A stretch of 64,000 nt of DNA from Chitinophagaceae bacterium. Its GTDB lineage: Bacteria; Bacteroidota; Bacteroidia; Chitinophagales; Chitinophagaceae. Of the stretch, positions 35,230-43,916 are shown piece after piece. Location of the stretch: NCBI GenBank assembly GCA_017307755.1, contig JAFKGQ010000016.1, positions 186,001-250,000 of the forward strand, read 5' to 3'. The stretch's first letter is position 1, and the number at the start of each line of letters is the position of its first letter. A program made the position numbers and the translations under genes. The notes below the pieces were generated by a model that ran no database searches, had not been told where the DNA came from, and saw nothing but the letters and a program-made list of their open reading frames with translations.

Positions 35230-36517
35230 CCTGAACTTGCTGGACAGGTATGGCAGCAGTTCCATATTCGCTTTATTTGATCAGACCAGGACAAAAGGCG
35301 GACAGGTATTATTGGAAAAAATGTTCCGTCATCCGTTGACGGATGTTGCCTCCATCAGCCGCCGGAGCAGTCTTTTTAAGTACTTTCAGGGCCTAGACCT
35401 TGTATTCCCGGTAAATGTGGAGGAGTTGACCATCATGGAAAGATCTCTCCATTCCATACAGCAACGGAATTGGCTGTCTTCCATAGGACAGACGGTCCGC
35501 AGACAATCCCTCCGGCTGCTGGGGCTCCACGAAGAATATGACTTGTTCATACAGGGGCTGCAAATCACATCCTCTATAATGTCCCGGCTCAATATCTTTT
35601 TGAACGACCTGTTAAAAAAAGATCCGGGATCGCCGTTTGAGGATAGTATCCGCCATTTCCAGGCGTTATACAATGATCCCCGGATCGAAAAAGTCCATAG
35701 TGTAAGGCAAAACGCCAGGATCAGTTTTGGCCGTCAGGTGAAATGCAGCCATCTGCTGGGCAATGTCTTTTACCAACGGATGTTTGACGTATTGAACATG
35801 CTTTACGAACTGGACGTCTATATCTCGGTGAGCACGGTCGCTCGTCTGCACCGGTTTTCCTACGCCAACGCCCTTCCGGCGGAAGAACAGGTCCTTCACA
35901 TAAAGAATTGCAGGTATCCTGTCCTGAAAAATGCGCAAGGCAATGATATCCGTCTTGACAGTGATGGTAATATCCTGTTCCTCACCGGTGCGAATATGGC
36001 GGGGAAGTCCACGCTTATGAAATCCATCGGAGTCGCGGTTTACCTGGCACATATGGGGTTCCCCATCGCCGCCGACCGTATGAAATTTTCCATCAGGGAC
36101 GGGATCTTCTCATCTATCAACCTGCCGGATGACATCAGTCAGGGATACAGTCACTTTTACGCGGAAGTCCTTCGTGTAAAAACAGTGGCTGAGGCCGTCG
36201 GTTCATCAAAAAAACTGCTGGTCATCTTTGACGAATTATTCAAAGGGACCAACGTCAAGGATGCCTTTGATGCCACGCTGTCCGTTACAAAGGCTTTTGC
36301 AGCCTACCGGAACTGCGCCTTTATTATTTCCACACATATCCTGGAAGTAGCGGATGAACTTGGAAAGGATCACCCGAATATAATATTTTCCCAAATGCCT
36401 ACCGTCATGGATGGTAGAACGCCAACCTATACCTATATCCTGCAGGATGGCGTATCGGCCGATCGGCATGGGATGATGATCATTGAGAATGAGGGAATAC
36501 TGGACATGCTGGTATGA
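35195..36517 (+). CDS. MutS-like ATPase, domain-reduced (second of tandem pair)
   Basis: 440 residues, aligned end to end with its neighbour: MGFIADKQTLGDL here against MSFTTDKQTIGDL there. Walker A GANMAGKST at 265-273, SQGYSHFYAEVLRVK, Walker B LLVIFDEL, FKGTN and STHILE are all kept, so both copies look ATP-competent. The N-terminal halves differ far more than the ATPase domains, as expected for an old duplication that now makes a heterodimer (MutS ATPases work as dimers). Last gene of the plus-strand operon, ending 12 bp from a convergent gene. Confidence 0.9.
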   Translation: MGFIADKQTLGDLNLLDRYGSSSIFALFDQTRTKGGQVLLEKMFRHPLTDVASISRRSSLFKYFQGLDLVFPVNVEELTIMERSLHSIQQRNWLSSIGQTVRRQSLRLLGLHEEYDLFIQGLQITSSIMSRLNIFLNDLLKKDPGSPFEDSIRHFQALYNDPRIEKVHSVRQNARISFGRQVKCSHLLGNVFYQRMFDVLNMLYELDVYISVSTVARLHRFSYANALPAEEQVLHIKNCRYPVLKNAQGNDIRLDSDGNILFLTGANMAGKSTLMKSIGVAVYLAHMGFPIAADRMKFSIRDGIFSSINLPDDISQGYSHFYAEVLRVKTVAEAVGSSKKLLVIFDELFKGTNVKDAFDATLSVTKAFAAYRNCAFIISTHILEVADELGKDHPNIIFSQMPTVMDGRTPTYTYILQDGVSADRHGMMIIENEGILDMLV

Positions 36518-36529
36518 TCATCCGGCAAT

Positions 36530-37195
36530 TTACCTGCCCTGTATTTTCTTTACTATTTTTTCCACTCGTCTACGTTTGCTTTCTTTTTCAACCTCATCAA
36601 GTCTTGAGGCAAGAGTTTTTGCAAAAAACTCCTTATACTTTTCTGCAATTGCAGGTAAGACATTTTCCGCATACATGGGGAGCTGATTGGTGGGACAGGT
36701 CATTAATTGTTCATTCAAAAGCACAAAAGCATTGTCAGCATATTCTTTTATCATACACCCTTTTATAAGAATGCCGACGTAATGATCTCTGGTAATTACA
36801 GAACCCTCATCGGCAACCGCGGCCAATTTTGCCAAAGCTGAGAATACCTGCTTTGGACTTTCTGCTGCAATGGAATTCAGCGCTGTCATAGCCCCCCATT
36901 GCAGCCGATTGTTCTTGCTGTCAAGAAGTTGAATAAAGTCGTTTGCATACCCCGCGATCAGGGAGGGTTTTATATTACCTATCTCGTACAAGGTTTTGAT
37001 ACAATCGTTTTGAATGTCCTTACTTTTATTGGCAAGGTTTTCGACCAGCTCTTTTACAGCCTTTTTGTCACGGACATCACTGATCCGTCTTGCCAGTTCC
37101 AGGTTAGGCCCTTCGTCTCTGCGATTGAGCGAAGAGGCAAGTTCTTTGATCACGTTCATTTTATCATCGGAGTTATGATCTATACAGCTCTCCAT
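36530..37195 (-). CDS. HEAT/ARM-repeat-like protein
   Basis: 221 residues, all helical in character with 35-40-residue repeats: DKKAVKELVENLANKSKDIQ, NDCIKTLYEIGNIKPSLI, NNRLQWGAMTALNSIAAESP. No catalytic motif and no signal peptide, so probably a cytoplasmic protein-binding scaffold. The C-terminus is Lys/Arg-rich (ESKRRRVEKIVKKIQGR). The start overlaps the PLP-enzyme gene by 23 bp; an alternative ATG at 37159 would avoid the overlap. It is more AT-rich by eye than the genes around it. Confidence 0.78.
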   Translation of the reverse strand: MESCIDHNSDDKMNVIKELASSLNRRDEGPNLELARRISDVRDKKAVKELVENLANKSKDIQNDCIKTLYEIGNIKPSLIAGYANDFIQLLDSKNNRLQWGAMTALNSIAAESPKQVFSALAKLAAVADEGSVITRDHYVGILIKGCMIKEYADNAFVLLNEQLMTCPTNQLPMYAENVLPAIAEKYKEFFAKTLASRLDEVEKESKRRRVEKIVKKIQGR

Positions 37196-38102
37196 TAAGA
37201 TACTTCAATCCTGAATCGACGATGATCGTAACGATCTTCTTTCCCGCGCCAATGGCCCTCGCCCTTTGAATGGCAGCCCATACATTTGCGCCGGAAGTGA
37301 CGCCTCCAAATATCCCCTCCTGTCTTGCCAGTTTCCTGGCGGTGTCATAGGCATCCTCGTCCGACACAGGAATTACTTCATCCGCCAGGTCCAGTCTGCA
37401 AATGGAAGGTACAAAACCAGTTCCGATGCCTTCCAATCTATGTGTCCCCGATATATCGCCACCTGACAGGGAACGTACATGCAGCGGCTCGATAGCGATG
37501 CACCGGATACCGGGTATCTCCTGTTTAAACACCTCGGAATTACCGGAAAAACATCCCCCTGTCCCGACACCCATGATAAATTCGTCTATCTCATTCCCCA
37601 GCACGTCTATTATTTCCCGGGCCATTATATGATAGGCATTCCTGTTGTCGACGTTGTTAAACTGGTCGGTCCAAAAAGTATTTGGCTGTTTGCTCAATTC
37701 CCGGGCCCTTTCGATCAGCGTATCGATAAGTTTTGCAGTGATCAGTCCGTTCCCGCTGGGGATGACTTCAAGCTCGGCTCCAAATGCGCGCATCGTCTGG
37801 AGCTTTTCCTTTGCAAAGGCATCCGAAGATACAAAGCGCGCGCGGTAACCCTTATTCGCACATACCATCGCCAACGAACCACCCGTGCTTCCTCCCGTAT
37901 ATTCGACGACGCTCCCTCCCGGCTTAAGAATGCCTCTCTTTTCAGCCCCTTCGATCATGGAAAGGGCCATCCGATCCTTCATGCTGCCGGTGGGGTTCGC
38001 GCCTTCATATTTTACATATATATCGGCGCAGCCCGGCTCGGACAGTCTCTCTAATTTTATCAGGGGTGTTTTTCCTATCACTGGCATACTACGAATGTAC
38101 AT
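37173..38102 (-). CDS. PLP-dependent cysteine synthase-like enzyme
   Basis: 309 residues, fold type II (tryptophan synthase beta) family. The PLP lysine is K42 in NPTGSMKDRM. The substrate-binding loop near 69-78 reads TGGSTGGSLA where O-acetylserine sulfhydrylases have TSGNTG, so this belongs to a side branch and the substrate may not be O-acetylserine. The phosphate-binding loop GVGTGGCFSG and the Ser in SGANVW (cofactor N1 contact) are present. Its start codon overlaps the stop of the upstream gene as TAATG, a sign of translational coupling. Confidence 0.88.
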   Translation of the reverse strand: MYIRSMPVIGKTPLIKLERLSEPGCADIYVKYEGANPTGSMKDRMALSMIEGAEKRGILKPGGSVVEYTGGSTGGSLAMVCANKGYRARFVSSDAFAKEKLQTMRAFGAELEVIPSGNGLITAKLIDTLIERARELSKQPNTFWTDQFNNVDNRNAYHIMAREIIDVLGNEIDEFIMGVGTGGCFSGNSEVFKQEIPGIRCIAIEPLHVRSLSGGDISGTHRLEGIGTGFVPSICRLDLADEVIPVSDEDAYDTARKLARQEGIFGGVTSGANVWAAIQRARAIGAGKKIVTIIVDSGLKYLNGELYRS

Positions 38103-39874
38103 TATTTGGCAGAAGCTGCCATCGCCGCCCGTACCTTTGTTACTTCATCCGAAGCGATGGGTGTGTGTACCTTGTTATAGGCGCTTTGAATAAAGGTCAG
38201 TATCGAGGCGATGGCATGATCATCCAGAAAGGCGCCATGTGCCGGCATAACGCCATTATAGGTTCTCCCATTCACCTGGATCTCACCTTGAAGCCCTTGC
38301 AGCAGTATCCTGATCAGCCGTTGTCTGTCGCCTGTGACCCATTCAGAACCCGCCAGCGGTGGATAGCGGCTGTTGTCCCCTCTCCCATCCCGCTGATGAC
38401 AGGTGGCACAATAAGATTGGTACAGGATCAGCCCTTCCATCTCCCCACCTTTGCCAAGGTTATCCTTTATCTCATCCGGCGTCTTTATATAGGTCCTGGA
38501 TTTCCGCCCTTCCATAAACGCAAGATCGGTCTTCCCGAATTTGTCTTTATCTCCCTTATACATCACCCGCCATATCTTACCTTTATTCGATTCGGAGATG
38601 TACAGGGACCCGTCGGGTCCTTCTGCAAGCCCCATTGGCCTGTATACGGCATCCCGTGTGTTGAACACTGTATCCACCACCGTAAAACCATCGGCAAAAA
38701 CCTCCCAGTCCCCTGTCAGCTTACCATTCTCAAACGGGACAAAACATACGATATAGCCGGCCTGAGGATAAGGGCTGCGATCAGTAGACCCGTGGAACGC
38801 GACAAAAGCTCCCTTTTTATACCGTTCGGGGAATTGATCTCCCTGGTAAAACAACAGGTCCATAGGAGCCCAGTGCCCGGGGAAACCCATCACAGGCTTA
38901 TCAAACGCAGCCGCCCTGCCGACGATCTTCCCGTCCCCGCCATATGCCGGCTGCATTACATTTTTTCCTTGCAATTGATCATAATAAGCATAGGGCCAGC
39001 CAAAATCCGCATGTTCCCTGACCTTTAACAGCGGCTCCGACGGAAGCACAGCCGCCTGCCAGGGTGAGTAGATCTTTGGGTACCGGGTATGAAAATTGTC
39101 CATACCGTTCATCACGGCATAAAGGCTATTATCCGTCTGGTTCCACGCAAGACCCAAAACGCTGCGGATACCCGTAGCATATTTATAACCGTCCTTTTGC
39201 GTCTGTCCCGTTCTACTGGCGCTGAACCTCCATATCCCTGCATATTTTTCAAGATCAGGAGAAGGGTCTACCCCCTTGCCTCCCGGCATCCCCGCCGGCC
39301 CTGCCGTATGGATATCCTGTCCCCCGTCATCAGGCGCCCCAAACGGGACAAACATATTTCCCTTGTCGTCAAAAGCCATTTGTTTATGTGAATGCCAGTG
39401 TCTGAACAGGTTTGAATCCACGTCCGAAAAAATGATCTCTGTCTTACTCGTTGGTATCAATTCCCCCGGCGTCAGCTTATTACGCATAATATATTTTACG
39501 GTGGAAGTATACAGATAGCCGTCGTGGATCGTTATCCCTGCGGGAAGACCGCCTTCATCTTTGTAATCGCCAAAGTAAGCGATGATGTCCGCCTTGCCGT
39601 CGTGGTCGGCATCACGCAAAGCAACGGTGCCTCCTCTCCCCTTCATGGCATCGTTGTGGGTTAGTTTAACATAGATATCGCCATTGTTATTCACCGTGAG
39701 GTGTCTTGCATAACCGATGCTGTCCGCTACCACCACCGCCTCGAATCCTCCGGGTAACAATAGTCCGCCGTTGTTATGGTCACCCGGCGGCAGGGTCGTC
39801 TTTACTTTGGCTTTGCAATAAATAAGGGAGGTCATGGCAATGACAAGCAGAACACAGATAAGGGAGCGTATCAT
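38102..39874 (-). CDS. Sorbosone/PQQ-type sugar dehydrogenase with C-terminal cytochrome c
   Basis: 590 residues. N-terminal export signal (~1-20, a hydrophobic helix ending IYC), a glucose/sorbosone dehydrogenase beta-propeller (~30-480, with PGGFEAVVVADSIGYARHLTV, and GPDGSLYISESNKGKIWRV) and a C-terminal class I cytochrome c domain with C-A-T-C-H near 493 and the VMPAHGAF methionine region. Such enzymes oxidise sugars or alcohols in the periplasm and pass electrons straight to the bound heme. First gene of the minus-strand trio with the PLP enzyme and the HEAT-like protein. Confidence 0.9.
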   Translation of the reverse strand: MIRSLICVLLVIAMTSLIYCKAKVKTTLPPGDHNNGGLLLPGGFEAVVVADSIGYARHLTVNNNGDIYVKLTHNDAMKGRGGTVALRDADHDGKADIIAYFGDYKDEGGLPAGITIHDGYLYTSTVKYIMRNKLTPGELIPTSKTEIIFSDVDSNLFRHWHSHKQMAFDDKGNMFVPFGAPDDGGQDIHTAGPAGMPGGKGVDPSPDLEKYAGIWRFSASRTGQTQKDGYKYATGIRSVLGLAWNQTDNSLYAVMNGMDNFHTRYPKIYSPWQAAVLPSEPLLKVREHADFGWPYAYYDQLQGKNVMQPAYGGDGKIVGRAAAFDKPVMGFPGHWAPMDLLFYQGDQFPERYKKGAFVAFHGSTDRSPYPQAGYIVCFVPFENGKLTGDWEVFADGFTVVDTVFNTRDAVYRPMGLAEGPDGSLYISESNKGKIWRVMYKGDKDKFGKTDLAFMEGRKSRTYIKTPDEIKDNLGKGGEMEGLILYQSYCATCHQRDGRGDNSRYPPLAGSEWVTGDRQRLIRILLQGLQGEIQVNGRTYNGVMPAHGAFLDDHAIASILTFIQSAYNKVHTPIASDEVTKVRAAMAASAK

Positions 39875-40040
39875 AATAAAAAGGTTATATTATATCCATA
39901 TTCACCAGTACCAAATAATATACCTTTGTAACGTATACACCTGTTGGTAAACACCAGCACCCGGGTTTCCAGGCCCCCTCCATCGCAGATGCCGGCGTAT
40001 CCTGATCACCTATAAAAAATTAAATATCAACAATTTGCCA

Positions 40041-40560
40041 CTACTTCAATTTCTTCCGAAGCCATGCCCGGGCCGGCTCATCGTATAGCTTCAAACTTAA
40101 ATAAGCTAATATGATCGCACCGGAAAATGTAAGCAACGCACAAGGCCAGGCTTCTGCAATTGTTATGCCTTTATGATTGCTTACCCAGGCGACATAGAAG
40201 TACACCAGCGGATAGTGAACCATATATAATGGAATAAGACTATGGCTGCGATGGCCACGAGAAATGATGCCGCGGATGTCCATTGATAGTGGTATGGGAA
40301 GCACCGCTCTATACGGCGTCTAAAAAAGCCACCGATGGTAAGTTTGTTCCACCTGTCATCATAGGCGTACCCAATGACAAAACCCGACAGCAGGAAAAAG
40401 AAGTCTACCGCAAGATAACCGTGGTTCACCAGCTGGGTAAGATGACTGGTTGCAAGCGGCTCGCAAAGATGGAAGGCGACAACGATGATGGCAGCTACCC
40501 CGCGCAAGCCATCTAAAACAGGGTAATGGGATTTTGTAGCAAGGTTGAAACGCAGTGATA
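40041..40560 (-). pseudogene. Acyltransferase 3 family remnant with internal deletion
   Basis: The N-terminal motif HYPVLDGLRGVAAIIVVAFH and YLAVDFFFLLSGFVIGYAYD (as separate pieces) are clear acyltransferase-3/OafA marks, and a second frame gives the C-terminal end LIPLYMVHYPLVYFYVAWV to WLRKKLK. Between them ~200 residues of membrane helices are missing and the two parts are out of frame near 40180-40304. No ATG precedes the first part. A dead O-acyltransferase. The whole stretch 39875-40632 has no intact gene; beyond this remnant I see only the AT-rich promoter side of the PQQ dehydrogenase gene. Confidence 0.8.
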
Positions 40561-40632
40561 AAAGATTGAAACAATTTGCAAATATTGTTCTTTTTTATTT
40601 ACTTTGTAATTCAAAGTACTTTTTATTTAAAA

Positions 40633-41043
40633 ATGAAACTCAGGTTCAAAATCCGCTATTTTTTACTCAGTCTTTTCATTTTCGGTATAGAGATATTCAT
40701 CGCAGCCTGTATGAATGACCCTATCATCCGCCCCTATGGCGGAGACTTCCTGGTCGTAATCCTCCTCTATTGTATGGTCAGGACCATTTTGGACACCCCT
40801 GTCCTACCCACTGCGCTGGCAGTACTATTTTTCGCCTATCTCATCGAAACACTGCAGTATTTCAGACTGGCTGATCACCTGGGGCTCAAAGCTCATTCGT
40901 TACCCCGAATCATTCTGGGAGATTATTTTACCTGGACGGACATCCTATCCTATACGCTGGGCATCATCTGCGTCATCCTCCTGGAAAGATGGACCGGCCG
41001 CAACAATAACACCATCAGCCATGAACAACCCGTTTGTAAATAA
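40633..41043 (+). CDS. DUF2809 membrane protein
   Basis: 136 residues from the ATG at 40633 (MKLRFKIRYFLLSLFIFG); a longer frame would need a TTG. Four hydrophobic helices, with the family pattern YGGDFLVVILLYCMVR, AYLIETLQYFRL and a last helix after DYFTWTDILSYTLG. Function of DUF2809 is unknown. It overlaps the next gene by 23 bp, so the two are coupled. Confidence 0.82.
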   Translation: MKLRFKIRYFLLSLFIFGIEIFIAACMNDPIIRPYGGDFLVVILLYCMVRTILDTPVLPTALAVLFFAYLIETLQYFRLADHLGLKAHSLPRIILGDYFTWTDILSYTLGIICVILLERWTGRNNNTISHEQPVCK

Positions 41044-41782
41044 AGGTTCCATCGTCAGAAAGATCTGGGGCAATGCAGACACCGTACTGCTGATCTTTGC
41101 CGGAGCTGCCGCCGAATTCCCCCTGAATAAGGCGGTGGACTGGTTGTATTTCACAGGCCGTCTGCCCGCAGACCCCCTGGGCAGGCTTTTCTCCACCGTG
41201 CAATATGCGCAGCTCATCGTTTTTGTGGAGCATGACGATGCGCTGGCCGCCATCGATAAGATCACGGCCATCCATAAAGGAGTAGAAGCAGGCCGTGGGG
41301 ACAAGATACCCGACGAAGCCTACCTCGACGTGTTATTTATGCTGATCGATTACTCCATACGGTCATCAGAGCTATTGGGACGCCGGCTGACCGATGCAGA
41401 AAAGACAGAGGTATTTGAAGTTTTCCATCGCGTCGGATCACGGATGGGGTTGAAAGACTTGCCGGCTGACTACCGGCGTTGGAAGACCTTACGGGCGGCA
41501 TACCTGGAAGCCAACCTTATCCGCAGCACTTTCACAGAAGACCTCTACAGACAGTACAGACGGCATCTGGGCGCTCTTCGCTATTATATCCTTTTACAGG
41601 CGCAGGCCTTACTGGCGCCCAAAAAAGTACGAGAATTGTTAGCGTTATCCCGGGTGCCCGTGCTCTATCCCTTATTTATCCTTTACAAAGCCACCAGACG
41701 TCTGAGATTTGACAGGTTTATCAAGGCGCTGTTGTTACCACGCTTGTACAAAGTACAGATAGCCGGGCTGGACAGGTCATGA
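41021..41782 (+). CDS. Oxygenase MpaB family-like protein (DUF2236)
   Basis: 253 residues. Helical protein with the MpaB/Lcp-type layout: IWGNADTVLLIFAGAAAEFP, the His in KITAIHKGVEAGRG, then DEAYLDVLFMLIDYSIRSSELLG and a LTDAEKTEVFEVFHRVGSRMGL segment. Family members bind heme b through conserved His residues and oxidise fungal or rubber substrates; which His would bind here cannot be fixed by eye. It forms a pair with the DUF2809 gene. Confidence 0.68.
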   Translation: MNNPFVNKGSIVRKIWGNADTVLLIFAGAAAEFPLNKAVDWLYFTGRLPADPLGRLFSTVQYAQLIVFVEHDDALAAIDKITAIHKGVEAGRGDKIPDEAYLDVLFMLIDYSIRSSELLGRRLTDAEKTEVFEVFHRVGSRMGLKDLPADYRRWKTLRAAYLEANLIRSTFTEDLYRQYRRHLGALRYYILLQAQALLAPKKVRELLALSRVPVLYPLFILYKATRRLRFDRFIKALLLPRLYKVQIAGLDRS

Positions 41783-41789
41783 TCTCTCC

Positions 41790-41797
41790 TAATTTTG
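41790..41797 (+). promoter_or_regulatory. -7 box of the third sigma operon
   Basis: TAATTTTG matches TAnnTTTG exactly and lies 45-52 bases before the sigma start (TTG at 41842, or 75+ before the ATG at 41872). No TTTG -33 box is visible at the usual distance. Confidence 0.45.
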
Positions 41798-41841
41798 TTT
41801 ATAGGAATTATTTAATAACTTAGGGTACTGTAACCAAAACG

Positions 41842-42453
41842 TTGGCATTCTTATCACTCCATAACGAAAAAATGGTCCTCCGGGCATTGTCCGCGGGGGA
41901 AGAAAGGGCATTCAGGAAGTTATACGACCACTATGCCGAAAAGGTATATTCCGTAGCCCTTCTCCATTTCAAGCAGCCTGAACTGGCCGAAGACCTGGTG
42001 CAGACGGTGTTCCTCAAACTCTGGGAAAACAGGACCGGCCTGGGCGAAGTACAGTCTTTTGCCGGCTGGTTCTATACCCTGACGCGCAATACGATCATTT
42101 CTACCTTGCGTAAGCAAGGCTCCCAGGCGAGTTATCTCGACTTCCTACAACAACGCCTCGGCCTCCTACCCGTCTATCCGGAACAAGACCTGGTGAGGAA
42201 AGAACAATTACAACTCATCCGACGAGGTATCCAGCAGCTGAGCGCCCAGCAAAGGATGGCGTTTACCCTGCAATGCGACGAAGGCCTCAGCTATAAGATC
42301 ATTGGAGAACGAATGGGGATCTCCCCCAATACCGTGCGTGTCCACCTATTCAAAGCGATGGAGTCCCTGCGCCGGTTTGTCCAAACCCATAACAACGACA
42401 AATACATCCTCCTCTGTCTTTACTCCCTCGCAGGTCTGAAAAACTTTTTCTAA
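41842..42453 (+). CDS. ECF RNA polymerase sigma factor of the polysaccharide-utilisation locus
   Basis: 203 residues from a TTG at 41842, chosen because the extra residues (FLSLHNEK) align with the sigma at 23887; the first in-frame ATG is 41872 (MVLRALSAGEE). Region 2: AFRKLYDHYAEKVYSVAL and AEDLVQTVFLKLWENR; region 4: LSAQQRMAFTLQCDEGLSYK and helix-turn-helix MGISPNTVRVHLFKAMESLRRF. It leads FecR, SusC, SusD and the enzyme genes to ~58904. Ends in a hydrophobic tail (YILLCLYSLAGLKNFF). Confidence 0.9.
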   Translation: MAFLSLHNEKMVLRALSAGEERAFRKLYDHYAEKVYSVALLHFKQPELAEDLVQTVFLKLWENRTGLGEVQSFAGWFYTLTRNTIISTLRKQGSQASYLDFLQQRLGLLPVYPEQDLVRKEQLQLIRRGIQQLSAQQRMAFTLQCDEGLSYKIIGERMGISPNTVRVHLFKAMESLRRFVQTHNNDKYILLCLYSLAGLKNFF

Positions 42454-42498
42454 GGAGGACTAATACATCCTGTTTGTTCATGCGTCTTGTTATAGTAT

Positions 42499-43710
42499 AT
42501 GGCAGATGCTAACTCTTTTGATGCCCTTATCGAACGGTTTATCAGCGAGCGGCTGACACCCGATGAACTACCTCTCTTCTTCCGCTTTCTGGAAGAGGAG
42601 GATTTCCAGCGCCGCTATGCCGGACGCATCGACATGGACCTCATCGAAGAAACCTGGCTCGGCTGGTCAAACGGGCAGCAGGCGGACCGGCTATATAATA
42701 ATATCCTGCAGGCAGGAAATATCCCTGTCCGGGATAAGGCCATCGCCGGAAGTGAGAACATACACACCATAAAAAGAACCCGGTGGACGCGTTATGCAGC
42801 GGCGGCGCTCTTGCTGCTGGCGGGTCTTGCCGTCTATCGTTACGGCACAAAAAACCATATTACGCAGATAGCGCACGTCACGCCGCCCCCAAGCCCTGTT
42901 ATGCAGGATGTGCTCCCGGGTCAGAATAAAGCGATCCTTATACTGGGAGACAAGTCCGTCGTACCCCTGGATAGTCTTGCCAACGGCGCTACCGTATTGC
43001 AAGGCGGAATGAAGATCGTCAAAGAGGCGGGTGGGAAGATCGACTATGTGCCTGCCCAGGGTCCCGGACAGGATGGGGTCATCCCCAGGAATACCGTCCG
43101 GACACCACGCGGCGGACAGTATCAGCTGGTATTGTCCGATGGGACCCGGGTATGGTTGAATGCCGCATCTTCCATCACCTACCCGGCCCGTTTCACCGAC
43201 AGCGACAGGACTGTCAGTATTTCGGGAGAGGCATATTTTGAAGTCGCCAAAAACACAGGCAGCCCCTTTTTTGTCAAAATAGACAACAGCGACAGCAAGG
43301 TGGAAGTACTGGGCACTCATTTCAATATTAACGCGTATGAGGACGAGTCGGCCATAAAGACCACGCTCCTTGAAGGTAAGGTAAAAGTATCCGGCGGTAA
43401 CGCCTCCGTCATCCTGAAACCTGGCCAGCAGTCATCAGGGACCAGGGTAAACGATAAGGTTGATGTGACGCAGGTCATGTCCTGGAAAAACGGCGTATTC
43501 ACGTTTGAAGGGAAAACCATACAACAGGTGCTCCGGGAGCTGGCACGCTGGTACGACCTTACGATCGTCTATGGGAAAGAAATCCCCGACATCAAATTAA
43601 GAGGTGAAATGGGCATGAACCTCAACTTATCCCAGGTATTGAAAGGATTAGCAGCCATGGAAGTCATCTGCCGGCTGGAGCCGGGAAAAAAACTGTTGGT
43701 CTTCCCATGA
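42499..43710 (+). CDS. FecR family anti-sigma factor (DUF4974 C-terminus)
   Basis: 403 residues. Cytoplasmic part ~1-92, membrane helix ~96-112 (YAAAALLLLAGLAVYRY), a Pro-rich linker (TPPPSPVM), FecR domain with TPRGGQYQLVLSDGTRVWLNA and SGEAYFEVA, and the STN-like DUF4974 domain ending CRLEPGKKLLVFP. 45 bp after the sigma gene. The 216-bp gap to susC is much wider than in the other two sets and is full of repeats. Confidence 0.93.
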   Translation: MADANSFDALIERFISERLTPDELPLFFRFLEEEDFQRRYAGRIDMDLIEETWLGWSNGQQADRLYNNILQAGNIPVRDKAIAGSENIHTIKRTRWTRYAAAALLLLAGLAVYRYGTKNHITQIAHVTPPPSPVMQDVLPGQNKAILILGDKSVVPLDSLANGATVLQGGMKIVKEAGGKIDYVPAQGPGQDGVIPRNTVRTPRGGQYQLVLSDGTRVWLNAASSITYPARFTDSDRTVSISGEAYFEVAKNTGSPFFVKIDNSDSKVEVLGTHFNINAYEDESAIKTTLLEGKVKVSGGNASVILKPGQQSSGTRVNDKVDVTQVMSWKNGVFTFEGKTIQQVLRELARWYDLTIVYGKEIPDIKLRGEMGMNLNLSQVLKGLAAMEVICRLEPGKKLLVFP

Positions 43711-43731
43711 TGTAATTAACTTATCCCAGAC

Positions 43732-43779
43732 ACTTATTCTACGAATTAACCAACAAGCCTTCTCAAAAAACTTATTCTA
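43732..43779 (+). repeat. 10-bp direct repeats upstream of susC
   Basis: ACTTATTCTA occurs at 43732-43741 and 43770-43779, 38 bases apart, each followed by (C/G)GAA. A looser third copy, AACTTATCCCA, lies just before (43718-43728). They may be binding sites in the susC leader or promoter. Confidence 0.4.
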
Positions 43780-43825
43780 GGAAACAGGTAAACCGTTGTT
43801 ATCATTTGTTGGGTCCCAAAAAAGA

Positions 43826-43850
43826 TCGGGAGTGGTTACGACACCCCCGA
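43826..43850 (+). promoter_or_regulatory. Imperfect hairpin in the susC leader
   Basis: TCGGGAGTG (43826-43834) pairs with CACCCCCGA (43842-43850) with one A-C mismatch and a 7-base loop. It lies about 80 bases before the susC start. A structured RNA leader between the regulators and the transporter genes could control how much of the transcript reaches susC. Confidence 0.4.
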
Positions 43851-43854
43851 CCGG

Positions 43855-43916
43855 AAGTTTTGGGAGCTGAACTGACAATGGTTTGAGGTACATCGTTATT
43901 CTTCAACCCAAAACTT
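43855..43916 (+). promoter_or_regulatory. Perfect 10-bp inverted repeat ending 10 bases before susC
   Basis: AAGTTTTGGG (43855-43864) and CCCAAAACTT (43907-43916) are exact complements with a 42-base loop. Pairing would place the ribosome landing site of susC right next to a stem, so this could be a translational switch. Alternatively the arms bind a dimeric regulator. Confidence 0.5.

Noticed and set aside
33880..36517. Reading the MutS-like pair as mismatch repair genes
   Set aside because: Both lack the mismatch-recognition and connector domains and lie in a transporter operon, so mutS should not be used as a name.
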